NCBI RefSeq assembly: GCF_010667655.1
Contig: NZ_WHZU01000005.1
Location: forward strand, 62,001-126,000
DNA length: 64,000 nucleotides
Direction: 5' to 3'
Source: Bifidobacterium saimiriisciurei
GTDB taxonomy: Bacteria; Actinomycetota; Actinomycetes; Actinomycetales; Bifidobacteriaceae
Below the pieces are notes generated by a model. It ran no database searches. It had not been told where the DNA came from and worked only from the letters and a program-made list of their open reading frames with translations. The translations under genes were made by a program, and so were the position numbers. Below are positions 61,647 through 64,000 of this stretch, piece by piece. Position 1 is the stretch's first letter; every line of letters begins with the position of its first letter.

Positions 61647-62597
61647 TCATGGCGCGTCGTCGTTGCGGATGCCGAAGGGGATGTGCACGGCGGGAATCCT
61701 CAGCGCCGGGTTCTCGAGATTGGCAAGCTGGTCGTCGAAGAAGATGTGCGGCTGCACCTCGTTGAGGAACGGCGTCTTGTTGAGTCCGCCGAGGAAGAAC
61801 GCCTCGTCGACGGTCAGCCCCTTCTCCTCGAGCGTGCGGATGGCGCGTTCGTGCGCGGGCGCGCTTCTGGCGGTCATGAGATACACGCGCAGCGACGGCT
61901 TATGCTCGGCCGTGCTGGCGCGCGCGGCCTGCTGCAGCTGGTTCAGTCCCTTGAGCAGCTGTTCGAGAGGCCCGTTTTCGAGCGGACGGTCGGCGTTCTT
62001 CATCTCGTGTTCGCCGTACCGTTTGGTCGCGTGTTCGGGATCGATGGCCTTGACCTGCTGGAACAGACGTTCGGAGGAGTCGCCGGCGAGCACGCCGTCG
62101 AAGTCGAAGGCCACGCGCAGTTCGCCGTCGTCGGCGATGTGCTGGCCGTTGAACGGCAGCACGAGTCCGGCCGGCAGTCCCTTGCCGACGGCGTTCTTGA
62201 CCTCGTCGGCGTTGGCCGAGAGGAACAACGCCATGTTGAATTCGCGCATCAGCGGGAACGTGGATGCGCCGCTGCGGAACACGGCCCGGGTGATGCCGAG
62301 CTCGTAGTGGCGGATGCTGTTCATGATGCGCAGACCCGTACGCGGGCTGTTGCGCGACAATACGACGACCTCGACGCCTTCCTCGTCGGGATCGTCGAAC
62401 AACGTATTGAACTGCAGCAGCCGCGATACGAACGGGAATGCCGTGCCGGGCTCGAGCGGGTCGTCGACGTGGTCCTGCTGATACCGCTCATACGGCCCGA
62501 CGCCATCGCGGTCGTAGATGCCGTTGGCCTCCTCGAGATCGAACAACGCGCGCGACGATACGCCGATGACCAATGCCTTGCGCGATAGATCGGCCAT
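61647..62597 (-). CDS. cytosolic 5'-nucleotidase-like protein
   Basis: A 316-residue HAD-fold protein similar to eukaryote-like cytosolic 5'-nucleotidases IA (PF06189). Seen: ALVIGVSSRALFDLEEANGIYDRDG at the N-terminus, VEVVVLSRNSPRTGLRIMNSI, the nucleophile motif VAFDFDGVLAGDSSERLF (near 165), YLMTARSAPAHERAI and FFDDQLANLEN. The substrate is probably a nucleoside monophosphate. Its stop overlaps the repeat region; a strong terminator of the next gene lies at 62670. Confidence 0.88.
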   Translation of the reverse strand: MADLSRKALVIGVSSRALFDLEEANGIYDRDGVGPYERYQQDHVDDPLEPGTAFPFVSRLLQFNTLFDDPDEEGVEVVVLSRNSPRTGLRIMNSIRHYELGITRAVFRSGASTFPLMREFNMALFLSANADEVKNAVGKGLPAGLVLPFNGQHIADDGELRVAFDFDGVLAGDSSERLFQQVKAIDPEHATKRYGEHEMKNADRPLENGPLEQLLKGLNQLQQAARASTAEHKPSLRVYLMTARSAPAHERAIRTLEEKGLTVDEAFFLGGLNKTPFLNEVQPHIFFDDQLANLENPALRIPAVHIPFGIRNDDAP

Positions 62598-62662
62598 GAT
62601 GTCCCCCTGCCGTCATTATCGGCCGTCGCCGAGGCGACCGTTGTCGAATATTGTACCGGCCG

Positions 62663-62702
62663 CGACGAAAAAGCCTCCTTCCCGTGAGGGGAAGGAGGCT
62701 TT
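62663..62702 (-). terminator. intrinsic terminator after the surface protein gene
   Basis: A 14-bp perfect stem (arms 62670-62683 and 62689-62702) around GTGAG. On the minus strand it is followed by TTTTTCG, 87 bases after the stop of the surface-protein gene. Confidence 0.9.
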
Positions 62703-62789
62703 GGTCGTCATGCGACCGGCCGGTGATTATCGGTCGGTGATTATCGGACGATGATCACCGGATGATCGCCGTCCGTCGATTACCGCGAA

Positions 62790-64000
62790 TCAGGCCTTGC
62801 GGCGACGGACGATGGCGGCACCGGCGATCGCCGCGATGGCGGCGAACACGGCGATGCCGGCCACGGCGGCGCCCGTACGGCCCAGCTGCTTGGCCGGGGT
62901 CTTGGGCTCGGCCTGCGGCTTGGCGGCCGGGGTCGTCGGCTTTTCGGCCGGCTTGCTCGGCTTCTCGACGGGCTTGGCCGGGGTGAGCGGCGTGGCGGGG
63001 ATCGAGGTGTGGTTCACGAACGCGATGGCGTCGGCGGCGGTCTTCGTGCCGTCGGCGGCGACCTTCTCGATCGCGGTCTTCTCGATGGTCAGTCCGCCCT
63101 TGGTGTCGTCGGCCACGGTGTACGTGACGGTGTAGGTGGTGTCGTCGTACTTGACGTTCTTCTGGGCGTCGTTGGTCTCGGCCACCTTGTAGACGTACGT
63201 GCCGGCCTTGTCGAAGGTGACGGTGCCGAAGTTAACGTTGCCGTCGGCGTCGTTCTTGGCGGTCGGGTGCTGGAACTTCGGGGCGTCCTCATCGTCGGAG
63301 GCGGCGGTGAAGGCGAACTGCTGGTCGGTGAGCTTGGTGCCGGTGAGGGTCTTCTTGGCGGTGAGCGGGTCGGAGGTCACGTCGCCGGTGACGGCGTACG
63401 TGTTCTTGAACTCGCTGCTGGCGGTGCCGGGCGTGGCGACGGCCTCGAGCTGGCCCTTGCCGTTGTCGGTGACCTTCACGTTGACCACGTAGGCGTGGGT
63501 GTCGTAGGTGACGCCGGGGATGTCGCCCTTGACCTCGGAGATCTTGAACGAGTAGTCGCCGGCCTTGGCGAAGGTGATGTCGCCGAAGTTGAAGGCGCCG
63601 TCGGCGGCGGTCTTGTCGACGGTCACGGTGGTGTCCTTGGGCAGCGTCACGTCGCCGGCCTCGACGGCCGCGGCGGTGTCGTCGTTGTTGGCGTCGAGGG
63701 TGAAGGCGAACTTGTCGGTGTCGAGCCACTTGTCATCGGCGCGGCCGGTGAACGTCTTGGTGCCCTTGAGGTTGTCCTTGCCGCTCAGGGTGGCGGGCTT
63801 GACGCTGTAGGTGTTGGTCACGGTGATGGCGACGAAGTCGGCCTCGCCGGCGGCGAACTGCTTGCCGTCGGAGATGGCGGCGGTGTAGCCTTCGGGCACG
63901 GTCGACTCCTTGACGCTCCACGTGTAGGTATCGAGACCGGCGGGGACGATGACGTCCTTGGTCCAGTTGCCGGCTTCGTTGAGAGTGACGTCCTTGTACT
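62790..64000 (-). CDS. sortase-anchored pilin-like surface protein, C-terminal part (5' end outside window)
   Basis: The coding frame is open to base 64000, so at least 403 residues, with the N-terminus missing. The visible part has Cna-B/SpaA-type beta domains: VTLNEAGNWTKD...YTWSVKESTVPEGYTA, then FctA-type repeats (SGKDNLKGTKTFTGR...DKFAFTLDANN; AKKTLTGTKLTDQQFAFTA) with the pattern of isopeptide-forming pilin domains. A Pro/Lys-rich wall-spanning region (about 300-345 of the shown part) is followed by LGRTG, an LPXTG-like sortase site in which the second residue is Gly, a hydrophobic helix and RRRKA. Probably a minor pilin or adhesin with a sortase partner outside the window. Confidence 0.85.
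   Translation of the reverse strand, partial: YKDVTLNEAGNWTKDVIVPAGLDTYTWSVKESTVPEGYTAAISDGKQFAAGEADFVAITVTNTYSVKPATLSGKDNLKGTKTFTGRADDKWLDTDKFAFTLDANNDDTAAAVEAGDVTLPKDTTVTVDKTAADGAFNFGDITFAKAGDYSFKISEVKGDIPGVTYDTHAYVVNVKVTDNGKGQLEAVATPGTASSEFKNTYAVTGDVTSDPLTAKKTLTGTKLTDQQFAFTAASDDEDAPKFQHPTAKNDADGNVNFGTVTFDKAGTYVYKVAETNDAQKNVKYDDTTYTVTYTVADDTKGGLTIEKTAIEKVAADGTKTAADAIAFVNHTSIPATPLTPAKPVEKPSKPAEKPTTPAAKPQAEPKTPAKQLGRTGAAVAGIAVFAAIAAIAGAAIVRRRKA

Noticed and set aside
1..64000. tRNA or rRNA genes
   Set aside because: No cloverleaf with a TTCGA-type T arm and no rRNA signature was found on either strand.

Overview
The window looks like a chromosomal segment of a high-GC Gram-positive bacterium, most probably a Bifidobacterium. 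The evidence is the actinobacterial senX3-regX3/pstSCAB block, galK and galT (galactose is a central bifidobacterial substrate), a long-chain acyl-CoA ligase of actinobacterial type, the strong GC3 bias, and a sortase-anchored pilin-like surface protein. No rRNA, tRNA, CRISPR array, prophage or complete insertion sequence was seen. Species was not assigned.

Layout. 1-5.0 kb: end of radA, a small membrane protein, mutY, a tRNA 2'-O-methyltransferase, and an ACT-domain/DUF711 pair. 5-9 kb: MATE transporter and a DEAD-box RNA helicase with a very long RF/D/R-rich tail. 9-11.4 kb: a low-GC DUF559 nuclease between inverted copies of a two-hairpin repeat, beside galK and a relic of a second galK 3' end. 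9.9-13.5 kb: a deoR-galT-galK operon on the minus strand. 13.5-20.2 kb: glycosyltransferase, Crp/Fnr regulator, class A PBP, Old Yellow Enzyme, pyrD. 20.3-32.2 kb (mostly minus strand): lipoate ligase, leuB, an S9 peptidase, DUF2183 phosphatase, gcvH, an L,D-transpeptidase, nudC, an alpha/beta hydrolase and a NUDIX-like protein. 32.4-34 kb: thioredoxin and a secreted G5/lysozyme-like wall protein. 34-41.5 kb: pstSCAB and regX3/senX3, preceded by a noncoding region rich in palindromes. 41.6-48.7 kb: mntH, a secreted HNH nuclease, aldo/keto reductase and a single-chain CydDC-like ABC exporter. 49-56.6 kb: a polyol-type island with two dehydrogenase plus MFS pairs around a VOC protein and an AraC regulator, with a 29-residue small ORF in the leader, a 127-nt palindromic element, and two copies of a terminator/51-bp tandem-repeat block. 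57.1-64 kb: TPR membrane protein, PuuD-like amidotransferase, acyl-CoA ligase, 5'-nucleotidase and a truncated sortase-anchored surface protein.

How they work together. galT and galK feed galactose into central metabolism under the DeoR-type regulator. SenX3/RegX3 very likely drive pstSCAB through a PHO-box-like direct repeat upstream of pstS. The dehydrogenases and transporters at 49-56.6 kb probably import and oxidise sugar alcohols under the AraC protein. The PBP, L,D-transpeptidase, G5 protein and sortase substrate are envelope functions. The least explained material is in the repeats: the DUF559-associated hairpins, the polyol-island repeat blocks, the small-ORF leader and the palindromic stretch downstream of pstB.
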